From Gemmatimonadota bacterium (GTDB lineage: Bacteria > ARS69): DNA of 8,144 nucleotides. A program made the translations under genes and the position numbers. This document shows positions 1 through 6,645 of this stretch, in pieces (the stretch's first letter is position 1; every line of letters begins with the position of its first letter). The stretch is from assembly GCA_021604925.1 (NCBI GenBank), contig BQJX01000098.1, forward strand, positions 1 to 8,144, in the 5' to 3' direction. Under the pieces are notes generated by a model. That model ran no database searches. It saw nothing but the letters and a program-made list of their open reading frames with translations, and was not told where the DNA came from.

Positions 1-2
1 TG

Positions 3-431
3 CATCCCGGACCTCCCGGAAACGCGGCGGCGGCCGTGGGGGCCGTGGGCGCGGACCCCCGCCGGATCCGGGGCACGGCCGGCCTCTGCGTGGTCACGAG
101 CTTCGCCGACGATCAACTCACGGTGGTCAGCTTTGACGGGACCACCGCGTCGATCGTGGGTTCGCCGATCTCCGTGGGAGACGGGCCGGTGGGCCTGGAT
201 CTGCGCGAACTCCCGAACGGGAACGTGGCCGTCCTGAGCACGGGTTTCCAGGATCACTCCGCGTGGCTCACCGTTCTGAGCCCGGCCGGGGCCCTGGTCT
301 CGAACGCCGCCGTCTCCCTGAACGCCGCGTGCCTGCAACCCGCGCACGCCGCCTGGATCGGCGACACCGGGCTGTTCCTGGTGAGCTGCTTCGGGTCGGA
401 CAAGATGGAGGTCGTGGACTCGGGCCTCTAG
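3..431 (+). CDS. C-terminal part of a beta-propeller-like protein (5' truncated)
   Basis: The frame is open from the first complete codon at base 3 to the TAG at 429-431, so this is the last 142 residues of a longer protein. A GTG at 36 could start translation, but the frame continues upstream of it, no good ribosome binding site precedes it and no signal peptide follows. The visible part has repeated strand-rich units: a segment reading LCVVTSFADDQLTVVSFDG, then VGDGPVGLDLRELPNGNVAVLS, then AAWIGDTGLFLVSCFGSDKMEVVDSG. The pattern of a GxxP turn, an NGN turn and a closing strand such as MEVVDSG is like YVTN/NHL-type beta-propeller blades. Such proteins are usually exported or surface proteins of unclear function. 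The first 20 or so visible residues are Ala/Gly-rich and fit the pattern less well. The family call is inferred from texture only. It ends 47 bp before the kinase gene. Confidence 0.6.
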   Translation, partial: HPGPPGNAAAAVGAVGADPRRIRGTAGLCVVTSFADDQLTVVSFDGTTASIVGSPISVGDGPVGLDLRELPNGNVAVLSTGFQDHSAWLTVLSPAGALVSNAAVSLNAACLQPAHAAWIGDTGLFLVSCFGSDKMEVVDSGL

Positions 432-443
432 CGAGGCACCACC

Positions 444-459
444 CCGGCACACCGGCACA
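444..459. repeat. two tandem copies of an 8-bp unit
   Basis: The octamer CCGGCACA occurs twice head to tail in the short gap between the propeller-like gene and the kinase gene, just upstream of the kinase ribosome binding site. Two copies of such a GC-rich unit may be chance or a slippage product. No function is claimed. Confidence 0.5.
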
Positions 460-465
460 CATCCG

Positions 466-470
466 TGAGG
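466..470 (+). promoter_or_regulatory. ribosome binding site supporting the TTG start of the kinase
   Basis: TGAGG ends 8 bases before the TTG at 479-481. It decides the start of the kinase, because the frame is open back to 263 and no ATG occurs in it between the end of the propeller-like gene and the first membrane segment. Confidence 0.6.
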
Positions 471-478
471 CGCCGCCC

Positions 479-2005
479 TTGAACGACCCCCGCACGATTC
501 TCCACCGGGCAACGGGCTCGGCCCCGCCGAGCCACTACGGGTTGCCCCCCGACCTGCTCGCCAAGGCTCGCGCCCGCGTCGCGAGACTCGCCGGTGTGCT
601 CGGTGCGCTGTCGCTGGTGGCCATCCTCCTGAACGCCACGATGTTTCGCGAGTACGTGCATTCCGTGGTCCAGCCTCAGCACCTGCTCGCGGTCGTGCTC
701 TCGCTGGTGGTCATCCTGGTCGCGCGTTCCCGGAGGATCGCCGACACGGTCGCTCTGAACGTGGGACTGGTGTACGAGGTCTTCCTGTGCTGGATCGTCT
801 CCTTCGCGGCCCACCATGCCGACGTCGTCCTGTTCGGGCGCCCACCGGAGATCACGTGGACGTCCATGATCATCGTCGTCTTTCCGATGATCGTGCCCTT
901 GCCGCCGCGTCGCCTCCTGGCCGCGTCGATTCTGGGAGCCATCAGCTCTCCCGTGTCGCTGTTTGTCCTCCATCGCATGGGAAAGTTCACGCTCACGGTC
1001 GACGAACTCGTGGGAGTGTCGATCAGTCCGGCGTTCGCGGTCGTTCTCGCGTACTTCGGCGCGCGCATGATCTACGCGATCAGCCTGGATGTCTCCCGGG
1101 TCAGGCTGTTGGGCGCCTACCAGCTGGAGTCGCGCATCGGCGCCGGTGGCATGGGAGAGGTCTGGCGCGCCAGCCATCGCATGCTCGCGCGGCCCGCCGC
1201 GATCAAGCTGATTGCGCCCGGCCAGCTGGGAGAAGACGCCCACGCGGTGCTGGCCCGGTTCGAGCAGGAAGCGCAGGCGACGGCGTTGCTGCGCTCGCCG
1301 CATACGGTGGAGATCTACGACTTCGGGCGGGCCGACGACGGGTCCTTCTACTACGTCATGGAGTTGCTGGACGGGGTGGATCTGCAGGAACTCGTCCGCA
1401 CCCACGGACCCTTGCCCGCGCCGCGCGTGGTCCACATTCTGCGGCAGGCCTGTCACTCCCTGGACGAGGCCCACGCGGCCGGACTGGTTCACCGCGACAT
1501 CAAGCCGGCGAACCTTTTTGTCTGCCGTTACGGCAGCGACTTCGACTTCGTCAAGGTGCTCGACTTCGGACTCGTCAAGCACGAGACCGCTCCCGAGGAG
1601 ATCGATCCCGATCTCACCCGCGAGGGCTCCCTCATCGGCACTCCGGCCTATCTGTGTCCCGAGGCGATCACGGGCAAGAGCCCGATCGATCACCGCTCCG
1701 ACCTCTACTCGCTGGGCTGCGTTGCCTACTGGCTGCTCACCGGCGAGCTCGTGTTCGCCGCCAAGACCTCCATGGGAATGCTGACCGAGCATGCCAAGTC
1801 CCAGCCGATCCCTCCGTCCCAGCGCTCCGAGCTCGTCATCCCCGAGGCGCTGGATCGAGTGGTGCTCGCGTGTCTGGCGAAGGACCCAACCGACCGCCCG
1901 GAGGGGGCGCAGGAACTCGCCGCCCGTCTCAAGCGGATCGGGTTGGAGAAGCCGTGGGACAACGGGCTGGCGCGAGCCTGGTGGGAGCTGCACCGCGGCA
2001 AGTAG
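479..2005 (+). CDS. membrane-anchored Hanks-type serine/threonine protein kinase
   Basis: A 508-residue protein predicted to sit in the inner membrane with a cytoplasmic kinase domain that phosphorylates Ser/Thr of unknown targets. The TTG start is chosen for its ribosome binding site (TGAGG at 466-470). The frame extends upstream to 263, but that would overlap the previous gene. Residues 1-205 carry about six hydrophobic segments (roughly 36-54, 69-83, 91-111, 129-142, 146-165, 177-201) that I cannot assign to a known sensor family. The kinase domain spans about 213-487: glycine-rich loop GAGGMGEV at 221-228, ATP-binding Lys243, helix-C glutamate probably Glu264, catalytic HRDIKPAN at 338-345 (Asp340, Lys342, Asn345), DFG at 362-364, CPE in place of the usual APE at 393-395, Asp408 and Arg473. 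All catalytic residues are present, so it should be active. The C-terminus ends soon after the domain, with no PASTA, TPR or propeller extension. Placing the membrane domain in front of the kinase is the reverse of the PknB layout. The kinase family is certain; the sensory role is inferred. Confidence 0.95.
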   Translation: MNDPRTILHRATGSAPPSHYGLPPDLLAKARARVARLAGVLGALSLVAILLNATMFREYVHSVVQPQHLLAVVLSLVVILVARSRRIADTVALNVGLVYEVFLCWIVSFAAHHADVVLFGRPPEITWTSMIIVVFPMIVPLPPRRLLAASILGAISSPVSLFVLHRMGKFTLTVDELVGVSISPAFAVVLAYFGARMIYAISLDVSRVRLLGAYQLESRIGAGGMGEVWRASHRMLARPAAIKLIAPGQLGEDAHAVLARFEQEAQATALLRSPHTVEIYDFGRADDGSFYYVMELLDGVDLQELVRTHGPLPAPRVVHILRQACHSLDEAHAAGLVHRDIKPANLFVCRYGSDFDFVKVLDFGLVKHETAPEEIDPDLTREGSLIGTPAYLCPEAITGKSPIDHRSDLYSLGCVAYWLLTGELVFAAKTSMGMLTEHAKSQPIPPSQRSELVIPEALDRVVLACLAKDPTDRPEGAQELAARLKRIGLEKPWDNGLARAWWELHRGK

Positions 2006-2042
2006 GGTTCTGCGGGGTCCGTGAGATTCCGTTCGCGTTCAG

Positions 2043-2075
2043 TTCGGTCCGACAGTACGCTCCGAGCGGCCCGAA
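2043..2075. repeat. imperfect inverted repeat in the gap before the glucan operon
   Basis: Arms of 9 bases (2043-2051, TTCGGTCCG; 2067-2075, CGGCCCGAA) pair at 8 of 9 positions across a 15-base loop. An 11-base interrupted palindrome, CGCTCCGAGCG at 2058-2068, overlaps the loop and right arm. It lies 28 bases before the glycosidase start, in the only sizeable gap of the right-hand block. It could be an operator or an RNA hairpin. There is no T-run after it, so an intrinsic terminator is unlikely. In DNA this GC-rich, chance is a real alternative. Confidence 0.35.
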
Positions 2076-2090
2076 GGCTCAGTGAAACGC

Positions 2091-2095
2091 GGGAG
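2091..2095 (+). promoter_or_regulatory. ribosome binding site supporting the ATG start of the glycosidase
   Basis: GGGAG ends 7 bases before the ATG at 2103-2105. It favours this start over the in-frame GTG at 2082, which has no comparable site in front of it. Confidence 0.6.
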
Positions 2096-2102
2096 CGAAG
2101 CG

Positions 2103-3599
2103 ATGATCCACCTTGGACCACGCAAAGGCGGAACCGGTCGTTCCGCGGGAACGCCGGTGCGCGCTGGGTTCCTTCGCGCGGCGGTTCTCACGGCGACCGC
2201 CATCTCGATGGTCGGATGTGCCGCCCCCAAGGACGAGCCCGCACGCAGTCCGTCCGCGTCTTCTTCGTCCATTGATGAAAACGGTTTCATGGACGAGCTG
2301 CAGGAACGGACGTTCCGGTACTTCTGGGACTTGAGCCACCCCGTCACGGGCCTCACGCCCGACCGGGCGCCGACCGAGTCGTTTGCCAGTGTGGCCGCCA
2401 CCGGCTTTGCGCTGACCGCCTATCCCATCGGCGCGGAACGGGGATATGTCTCGCGGGAGGACGCGCGGGACCGCGTCCTGACCACGCTCGAGTTCCTGTG
2501 GAACGCTCCCCAGGGCGATGGCCCGAGCGGATTCATCGGAACGCGGGGGTTCTTCTACCACTTCCTCGACCCAGGCACCGGTCACCGATTCGGCACCGTG
2601 GAACTCTCCACCGTGGATACCGCATTGCTGATCGCGGGGGCGCTGTTCTGCAGGGAGTACTTTGATCACGACAACGAAGCCGAACGACGCATCGGCGCGC
2701 TGGCGGATTCGCTCTACGCCCGCGTGGACTGGCAGTGGGCGTCCACTCGTCCGCCGACCATCGGGCACGGCTGGAATCCGGAGAGCGGCCACCTGCCCTA
2801 CGACTGGCGCGGGTACAACGAAGCCATGCTCGTCTACCTCCTCGCCCTCGGCTCGCCCACGCACGCCGTGGACTCCGCCGCCTGGAGCGCGTGGACGGAA
2901 CGCTATACCTGGGGTCAGTTCCACGGAGAGGAGTTCCTGCAGTTCGCGCCTCTCTTCGGTCATCAGTACACACACGTCTGGATCGACCTGAAGGGCATTC
3001 AGGACGACTACCTGCGCGCCCGCGGAATCGACTACTTCGAGAACTCGCGGCGGGCGGTGCTCGCGCAGCAGAAGTACGCGATTGCGAATCCGGGAGAGTG
3101 GGTCGGCTACGGCGAGCACCTCTGGGGACTGACCGCCTGTGACGGCCCGGTCGGCAAGGAAGTGGAGATCGACGGACGCGTGCGGCGGTTCGAGACGTAC
3201 TGGGCCCGGGGGGCATCTTCCACGCTGGTGCAGGACGACGGCACCATTGCGCCCACGGCCGCGGCCGCCTCCATCGCCTTTGCTCCCGAGATCGTGGTGC
3301 CGACCCTGGTGGCCATGCGGGAAGCGTACGGCGAGAGGATCTTCGGCGAGTACGGATTCCTCGATGCGCTGAATCCCACGTTTCGCGCGGGGATTCCCGT
3401 TCAGCACGGGCGCGTGGACCCGGAGTTCGGGTGGTTCGATACGGACTACCTCGGGATCGACCAGGGTCCGATTGTCGCGATGATCGAGAACCACCGGACG
3501 GGGCTGGTGTGGCAGTTGATGCGGCGCAACGATGCGGTCGTTCGCGGTTTGAGGGCCGCGGGATTCGCCGGCGGGTGGCTGGACGAGGTGGCGCCATGA
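2103..3599 (+). CDS. lipoprotein glycoamylase-family (GH144-like) beta-glucan hydrolase
   Basis: A 498-residue exported lipoprotein, probably hydrolysing a beta-glucan outside the cytoplasm. The signal has a basic start (Arg and Lys in residues 7-25), a hydrophobic stretch at about 26-37 and the lipobox MVGC with Cys39 as the lipidated residue. A Ser/Ala/Pro-rich linker (42-57) follows. The catalytic region, about 58-495, shows the conserved blocks of the glycoamylase family (Pfam PF10091, COG5368): ERTFRYFW near 68-75, GWNPESG at 223-229, YNEAM at 238-242, LALGSPTH at 247-254, HVWIDLKG at 291-298, YGEHLWGLTACDGP at 336-349 and FDTDYLGIDQGP at 445-456. Characterised GH144 members are endo-beta-1,2-glucanases, and the same domain occurs in cyclic beta-1,2-glucan synthases. 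Length and single-domain layout match the stand-alone hydrolases. Glu227 and Glu240 are conserved acidic candidates, but I do not assign catalytic roles. Its stop overlaps the binding-protein start by 4 bp, linking it to sugar uptake. The family is confident; the beta-1,2 specificity is inferred. Confidence 0.88.
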   Translation: MIHLGPRKGGTGRSAGTPVRAGFLRAAVLTATAISMVGCAAPKDEPARSPSASSSSIDENGFMDELQERTFRYFWDLSHPVTGLTPDRAPTESFASVAATGFALTAYPIGAERGYVSREDARDRVLTTLEFLWNAPQGDGPSGFIGTRGFFYHFLDPGTGHRFGTVELSTVDTALLIAGALFCREYFDHDNEAERRIGALADSLYARVDWQWASTRPPTIGHGWNPESGHLPYDWRGYNEAMLVYLLALGSPTHAVDSAAWSAWTERYTWGQFHGEEFLQFAPLFGHQYTHVWIDLKGIQDDYLRARGIDYFENSRRAVLAQQKYAIANPGEWVGYGEHLWGLTACDGPVGKEVEIDGRVRRFETYWARGASSTLVQDDGTIAPTAAAASIAFAPEIVVPTLVAMREAYGERIFGEYGFLDALNPTFRAGIPVQHGRVDPEFGWFDTDYLGIDQGPIVAMIENHRTGLVWQLMRRNDAVVRGLRAAGFAGGWLDEVAP

Positions 3600-4936
3600 A
3601 CCGGAAACCCCTTCGCGCGCGGTTTCACCGGGCTGCGCTGAGGGGGATGCTGGGCGCCACAGCGATCGTTTGCCTTCTGGCGGCCTGCAGCCGGACCCGC
3701 GACGAGGGCACGGTGCTCCGGTTCTGGGCAATGGGCCGTGAAGGCGAAGTGGTCGAGGAGCTCGTCCGCGACTTCGAGCGGGAAAACCCGGACATCCGCG
3801 TGGACGTTCAGCAGATCCCCTGGTCGGCGGCCCACGAAAAACTGCTGACGGCCCACGTGGGCGGATCCACTCCCGACGTGGCCCAACTCGGGAACACCTG
3901 GCTGGGCGAGTTCGCCATGCTCCGGGCGCTGGAGCCTCTGCGAGAGCGGCTGGCGGCCTCCGACCACCTTGACTCCACCTCCTACTTCCCGGGAATCTGG
4001 GACACGAACTCGATCGACGGGATTCTCTACGGCGTGCCGTGGTACGTCGATACGCGTGTCCTCTTCTATCGCACGGACATCCTGGCCGAAGCCGGATACA
4101 CCTCCATGCCGACGACGTGGAAGGAGTGGCGGGAAGCCCTGGTGGCGGTGAAGCGGGTCGTCGGTCCGGACCGGTTCGCGATCCTGCTGCCGGTGAACGA
4201 GTGGTCCGCGCCGGTGGCGTTCGCCCTGCAGGCAGGGTCGCCGATCCTGTCCGAGAACGCCACGCGCGGAGCCTTTTCGGAGAACGCATTTCGGCGCGCC
4301 ATGGACTTCTATCTCGACCTGTACACGAGCGCGCTCGCGCCGCCGGCCCGAAACAACGACATCGCGAACCTCTACCAGGACTTCGCCAGCGGCTACTTCT
4401 CGATGTACATCACCGGCCCGTGGAATCTCGGGGAGTTCCGGCGCCGAATTCCCGAAAACCTGCAGGACGCCTGGGGAACCGCGCCGCTTCCGGGACCGGA
4501 CAGCCACGCGTCCGGGCTCTCGCTGGCGGGGGGATCGAGCCTGGTCCTGTTCCGGAAGTCCCCGAACAAGGAGGCCGGGTGGCGACTGCTGGAGTTCCTC
4601 TCGCAGCCGGACCAACAGGCCCGCTTCTATCGTCTCACGGGCGATCTGCCGGCGCGCATCGAGGCGTGGCAGGATTCCGTTCTCGCCCAGGATCCACAGG
4701 TCCGCGCGTTCTACGAACAACTGCGGCGCGTGGCCCCGACTCCGAAGATTCCGGAATGGGAACAGATCGCCATTCGCATCCAGGACCGCGTGGAGCTGGC
4801 GGTCCGGGGCGGCGCTCCGCTGGACTCGGTGCTGCATCTGCTGGACCAGGATGCGGATCGGATCCTGGCCAAGCGCCGCTGGCTGTTCGAACGGGGGCGC
4901 CTGGACCCCGCCGCCTGGACCCGGAGCGATCCGTAG
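3596..4936 (+). CDS. sugar ABC transporter substrate-binding lipoprotein (family 1)
   Basis: A 446-residue extracytoplasmic solute receptor that should capture a sugar or oligosaccharide and hand it to the two permeases encoded next. It begins at the ATG in an ATGA overlap with the glycosidase stop, with GAGG at 3585-3588 as ribosome binding site. The signal is a basic N-terminus (residues 3-16), a hydrophobic core at about 17-30 and a textbook lipobox LAAC with Cys31. The mature part starts with the family signature strand LRFWAMG (41-47), then EVVEELVRDFERENPDIRVDV in two adjoining pieces (51-71), TPDVAQLGNTWLGEF (92-106), the hinge-proximal GVPWYVDTRVLFYRTDIL (146-163) and the MYITGPWNLGEF segment (270-281), all typical of Pfam SBP_bac_1/SBP_bac_8. 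Trp and Tyr residues (Trp149, Tyr150, Trp276) are candidates for stacking on sugar rings. The C-terminal approx. 60 residues are charged and helical. Context with a GH144-like enzyme suggests oligo-glucans as ligand, which is inference. Confidence 0.93.
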   Translation: MNRKPLRARFHRAALRGMLGATAIVCLLAACSRTRDEGTVLRFWAMGREGEVVEELVRDFERENPDIRVDVQQIPWSAAHEKLLTAHVGGSTPDVAQLGNTWLGEFAMLRALEPLRERLAASDHLDSTSYFPGIWDTNSIDGILYGVPWYVDTRVLFYRTDILAEAGYTSMPTTWKEWREALVAVKRVVGPDRFAILLPVNEWSAPVAFALQAGSPILSENATRGAFSENAFRRAMDFYLDLYTSALAPPARNNDIANLYQDFASGYFSMYITGPWNLGEFRRRIPENLQDAWGTAPLPGPDSHASGLSLAGGSSLVLFRKSPNKEAGWRLLEFLSQPDQQARFYRLTGDLPARIEAWQDSVLAQDPQVRAFYEQLRRVAPTPKIPEWEQIAIRIQDRVELAVRGGAPLDSVLHLLDQDADRILAKRRWLFERGRLDPAAWTRSDP

Positions 4937-4937
4937 G

Positions 4938-5831
4938 ATGGCTTCGATCTCGCGGCGCGAAGCGCGCACCGGTTGGTTGTTCCTGGCCCCCGCGCTGCTC
5001 CTCCTCGGGGTGTTCTTCCTCGTTCCCGTTCTCTCCGGGCTGGCTCTCAGTCTCACGGACTTTGACGCCTACGCGATCGGCTCTCCGGATCTCGCCCGTT
5101 TCGTGGGCATCGACAACTACGTGCAGACGCTCGCGAGTGACGAGTTCTGGGCGGCGCTCCGCAACACGCTGTACTTCGCCGTCCTCGCCGGACCGCTGTC
5201 CATCCTGGTGTCCCTGGGCGCCGCGCTGCTGGTGGATGCGCCGATCACCCGAGCCCGGGCCGTGTTCCGGGTTGCCTATTTCGTCCCGGTGGTCACCACC
5301 CTGGTGGCGGTCGCGATCGTCTGGCGCTACCTGTATCACCCGCGCTACGGCGTCCTGAACTTCCTGCTCGGCCTTGTCGGAGTCGACCCGATCCACTGGC
5401 TCGGGGATCCCCACTGGGCCATGCCCGCCATCGTGATCCTGGCCGTCTGGAAGAACTTCGGCTACAACATGCTCATCTTCGTCGCGGGACTCCAGAGCGT
5501 TCCCAAGGAGTTGTACGAGGTCGCCGCGGTGGACGGAGCCGGCCGCCGGCATCAGTTCCTGCACATCACCGTTCCCAGTCTCGCGCCGATCTTCCTGTTC
5601 GTCGGGATCACCACGATGATCGGGTCGTTCCAGGTATTCGCGGAGCCGTACGTGATGACCCAGGGTGGCCCGCTCGGAAGCACACGGACCCTCCTGCTCC
5701 ACATGTACGAGGAAGGATTCCGGTGGTGGCGACTCGGCACCGCATCGACCATCGCCGTGCTGCTCCTGATTCTCACGTTGATCGGGACCGCGGTGCAACT
5801 CCGCCTTCGACCGGACCGGAACGATGGGTAG
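4938..5831 (+). CDS. carbohydrate ABC transporter permease, MalF/UgpA type
   Basis: A 297-residue inner-membrane subunit forming half of the translocation channel of a CUT1-type sugar importer. The ATG lies one base after the stop of the binding-protein gene, with GGAG at 4923-4926 upstream. Six hydrophobic segments are visible at about 12-33, 76-99, 108-132, 160-184, 212-235 and 267-288. The start has the usual LAPALLLLGVFFLVPV sequence, followed by a LSLTDFDAY segment and a VGIDNYV block. The cytoplasmic EAA loop that docks to the ATPase is at 194-217, with its core EVAAVDGAG and its end ITVPSLAP. The stretch EPYVMTQGGPLGSTRTLLLHMYEEGF (235-260, written here in its family form) is typical of the UgpA/MalF group. 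It lacks the long periplasmic loop of enteric MalF, so it is a compact MsmF/LacF-like version. The gene overlaps the next permease by 8 bp. Confidence 0.96.
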   Translation: MASISRREARTGWLFLAPALLLLGVFFLVPVLSGLALSLTDFDAYAIGSPDLARFVGIDNYVQTLASDEFWAALRNTLYFAVLAGPLSILVSLGAALLVDAPITRARAVFRVAYFVPVVTTLVAVAIVWRYLYHPRYGVLNFLLGLVGVDPIHWLGDPHWAMPAIVILAVWKNFGYNMLIFVAGLQSVPKELYEVAAVDGAGRRHQFLHITVPSLAPIFLFVGITTMIGSFQVFAEPYVMTQGGPLGSTRTLLLHMYEEGFRWWRLGTASTIAVLLLILTLIGTAVQLRLRPDRNDG

Positions 5832-6645
5832 GCGCTTCGGGTTCTGGGGACTGCACGCGGCGCTCATCGCCGGGACGTTGGTCACCCTGGCGCCGCTGGC
5901 CTGGATGCTGGCGGCTTCCTTCATGTCCTCCGGCGAGGCGAACACCTACCCACCGCGGTGGTTTCCCCGACATCCCACGATCGATCAATACGTCGCGCTG
6001 TTCCAGCGGCTCGACCTCGCCCGGAGCTTCTTCAACAGCGCATTCGTGGCGGTGTGCGCCACCGCGGGTTCCCTGCTCGTGAATTCGCTGGCGGGGTACG
6101 CGTTCGCAAAGCTCCGGTTTCGCGGCAGGGACCCCCTGTTCCGCGGGATGACGATGGCGCTGGTGGTACCGGCGCAGGTCGGCATGCTGCCGCTGTTCCT
6201 GCTGCTGCGGCAGATGGGGCTCGTCAACACGTACGCCGGCGTCCTCATTCCCTATCTGGCGAGCGTGTTCGGGATCTTCCTGATCCGGCAGTACGCCAGG
6301 TCCGTGCCCCAGGATCTTCTGGACGCGGCCCGCATGGACGGGGCGGGGGAGTTTCGGATCTTCTGGGCAATCGTTCTGCCGATCCTTCGGCCCATCCTCG
6401 TCACGTTGGGGACATTCACGTTCCTCTCCGCCTGGAACGACTTCATGTGGCCGCTCATCATCCTGACCGACTCGTCGAAGTACACGCTGCCGGTGGCCCT
6501 GGCCGCGCTGGTCGGGGAGCATGTCCAGGATACGGAGCTCATGATGGCGGGCTCGGTGATCACCGTGATCCCCGCCATCCTGGTCTTCCTGGTGTTCCAG
6601 CGAACGTACGTCCGCGGGATTCTGTCCGGGAGCATGAAGGGTTGA
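5824..6645 (+). CDS. carbohydrate ABC transporter permease, MalG/UgpE type
   Basis: A 273-residue inner-membrane protein, the partner of the preceding permease. Its ATG lies inside the end of that gene (8-bp overlap). The ribosome binding site is weak (CCGGA just upstream), so translation is probably coupled. Hydrophobic segments lie at about 9-32, 70-95, 106-129, 136-155, 182-203 and 239-258. Family features include a YPPRWFPRHPTIDQY block (42-56) corresponding to the P..P..fT..NY segment after the first helix, NSLAGYAFAKLRFRG (87-101), an MVPAQ-like VVPAQVGMLPLF (114-125), the EAA loop DAARMDGAGEFRIF (167-180) ending in LPILRP (185-190), and SAWNDFMWPLIIL (202-214). The C-terminal FQRTYVRGILSGSMKG is the usual ending of functional MalG-type permeases. 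The stop shares bases with the TTG start of the next gene. No ATPase gene lies between or beside the permeases in this window. Confidence 0.96.
   Translation: MGRRFGFWGLHAALIAGTLVTLAPLAWMLAASFMSSGEANTYPPRWFPRHPTIDQYVALFQRLDLARSFFNSAFVAVCATAGSLLVNSLAGYAFAKLRFRGRDPLFRGMTMALVVPAQVGMLPLFLLLRQMGLVNTYAGVLIPYLASVFGIFLIRQYARSVPQDLLDAARMDGAGEFRIFWAIVLPILRPILVTLGTFTFLSAWNDFMWPLIILTDSSKYTLPVALAALVGEHVQDTELMMAGSVITVIPAILVFLVFQRTYVRGILSGSMKG
6628..6632 (+). promoter_or_regulatory. ribosome binding site supporting the TTG start of the discoidin protein
   Basis: GGGAG, inside the end of the MalG-type gene, ends 9 bases before the TTG at 6642-6644. Together with the signal peptide that follows directly, it supports that start. 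Confidence 0.55.

Noticed and set aside
263..478. Upstream extension of the kinase to an ATG at 263
   Set aside because: The added 72 residues are Arg-rich shadow sequence overlapping the propeller-like gene. The TTG at 479 has a good ribosome binding site.
428..1993. A 521-codon open frame on the - strand opposite the kinase
   Set aside because: No domain is visible and it lies wholly opposite a kinase with all catalytic motifs in place.
2082..2102. Earlier GTG start of the glycosidase at 2082
   Set aside because: It lacks a convincing ribosome binding site, while GGGAG is well placed for the ATG at 2103.
2006..2102. An intrinsic terminator after the kinase and a sigma-70 promoter for the operon
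   Set aside because: No GC hairpin followed by a T-run and no convincing -35/-10 pair is visible, so neither is annotated.
2079..4289. A 736-codon open frame on the - strand spanning the glycosidase and receptor genes
   Set aside because: It is rich in Arg, Pro, Gly and Ser with no recognisable domain, and it covers two well-supported + strand genes and their junction. Long antisense frames are expected opposite GC-rich codon-biased genes.
4039..5358. A 439-codon + strand frame overlapping the receptor and first permease
   Set aside because: It is an out-of-frame reading of two strongly supported genes and has Arg/Gly/Ala-rich composition.
3446..5945. Two further long - strand frames (3446-5056 and 4635-5945)
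   Set aside because: Both lie opposite the receptor and MalF-type permease genes, have low-complexity charged sequence and cross gene junctions.
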